DNA of 13,600 nucleotides, from the NCBI GenBank assembly GCA_007129655.1, contig SKVC01000113.1, forward strand, positions 1-13,600, written 5' to 3'. Below are positions 13,485 through 13,600 of the stretch, piece after piece (the first letter of the stretch is position 1; each line of letters opens with the position of its first letter). Under the pieces are notes generated by a model. It ran no database searches, was not told the origin of the DNA, and worked only from the letters and a program-made list of their open reading frames with translations. The DNA comes from Thermoplasmata archaeon (GTDB lineage: Archaea > Thermoplasmatota > Thermoplasmata > Halarchaeoplasmatales > Halarchaeoplasmataceae). A program made the position numbers and the translations under genes.

Positions 13485-13600
13485 ATGCAATGGAAAAAAT
13501 ACCTCGTGGTCTTCGTCGCGCTCGCGTTACTGCTTGTTCTGTCTGGCGTAACCAGTGCACAGTATGAACATGTTATAACCGATGCTGAAGACGATGTGGA
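13485..13600 (+). CDS. Secreted protein, N-terminus only (cut by window edge)
   Basis: Only 38 codons are visible. Residues 1-25 form a clear signal peptide: MQWKK, then VVFVALALLLVLSGVTSA. The mature part opens QYEHVITDAEDDVE, acidic and with a D.E.DV pattern seen at the start of several archaeal secreted beta-sandwich proteins; this is too little to assign a family. The start is supported by GGTGA six bases upstream and a TATA box at 13435-13443. It is divergent from the beta-lactamase-like gene. Confidence 0.75.
   Translation, partial: MQWKKYLVVFVALALLLVLSGVTSAQYEHVITDAEDDV

Overview
The window looks archaeal. It carries the separate gamma, delta, alpha and beta subunits of a pyruvate-type 2-oxoacid:ferredoxin oxidoreductase, and both subunits of an indolepyruvate:ferredoxin oxidoreductase. 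Promoters have TATA boxes, two of them 25-30 bases upstream of apparently leaderless ATGs. Other genes have GGTGA or AGGAGG ribosome binding sites. The S8 peptidase carries fibronectin-III modules of a style common in Thermoplasmatota and related peptide-degrading archaea. The archaeal call is firm; the Thermoplasmatota placement is inference from protein style only. Coding is dense, with most genes on the minus strand.

Layout. 1-835 (-) is the N-terminal part of a secreted protein cut by the window edge. 836-1062 is a divergent promoter region with a GTAT tetranucleotide tract and two identical 10-bp palindromes. 1063-2232 (+) is a membrane thioredoxin-CcdA fusion. It converges with, and overlaps by four bases, a membrane-anchored subtilisin-like peptidase (2229-3917, -). 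4027-4637 (-) is a VapBC-type toxin-antitoxin pair lying between two exact 33-bp direct repeats; a degenerate third copy covers the end of the next gene. 4638-5025 has no convincing protein gene but holds a hairpin plus T-tract terminator and a possible short transcript.

5026-11564 (-) is a tightly packed seven-gene operon, in transcription order porG-porD-porA-porB-iorA-iorB-MFS exporter. Start and stop codons overlap or nearly touch, and most ribosome binding sites lie inside the preceding gene. 11644-13323 (-) holds a serine beta-lactamase-like hydrolase followed by a small one-helix membrane protein and perhaps a 36-residue ORF. 13485-13600 (+) is the start of another secreted protein, divergent from the hydrolase.

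How the parts fit (inference): the secreted peptidase would release peptides. Amino acids from them, after deamination, would feed POR (pyruvate) and IOR (aryl pyruvates), giving acyl-CoA, CO2 and reduced ferredoxin, i.e. peptide fermentation. The Trx-CcdA protein would keep exported or surface thiols reduced. The efflux pump at the end of the operon could export a by-product, but nothing in the sequence proves its substrate. No rRNA, tRNA, CRISPR array or transposase gene was seen.
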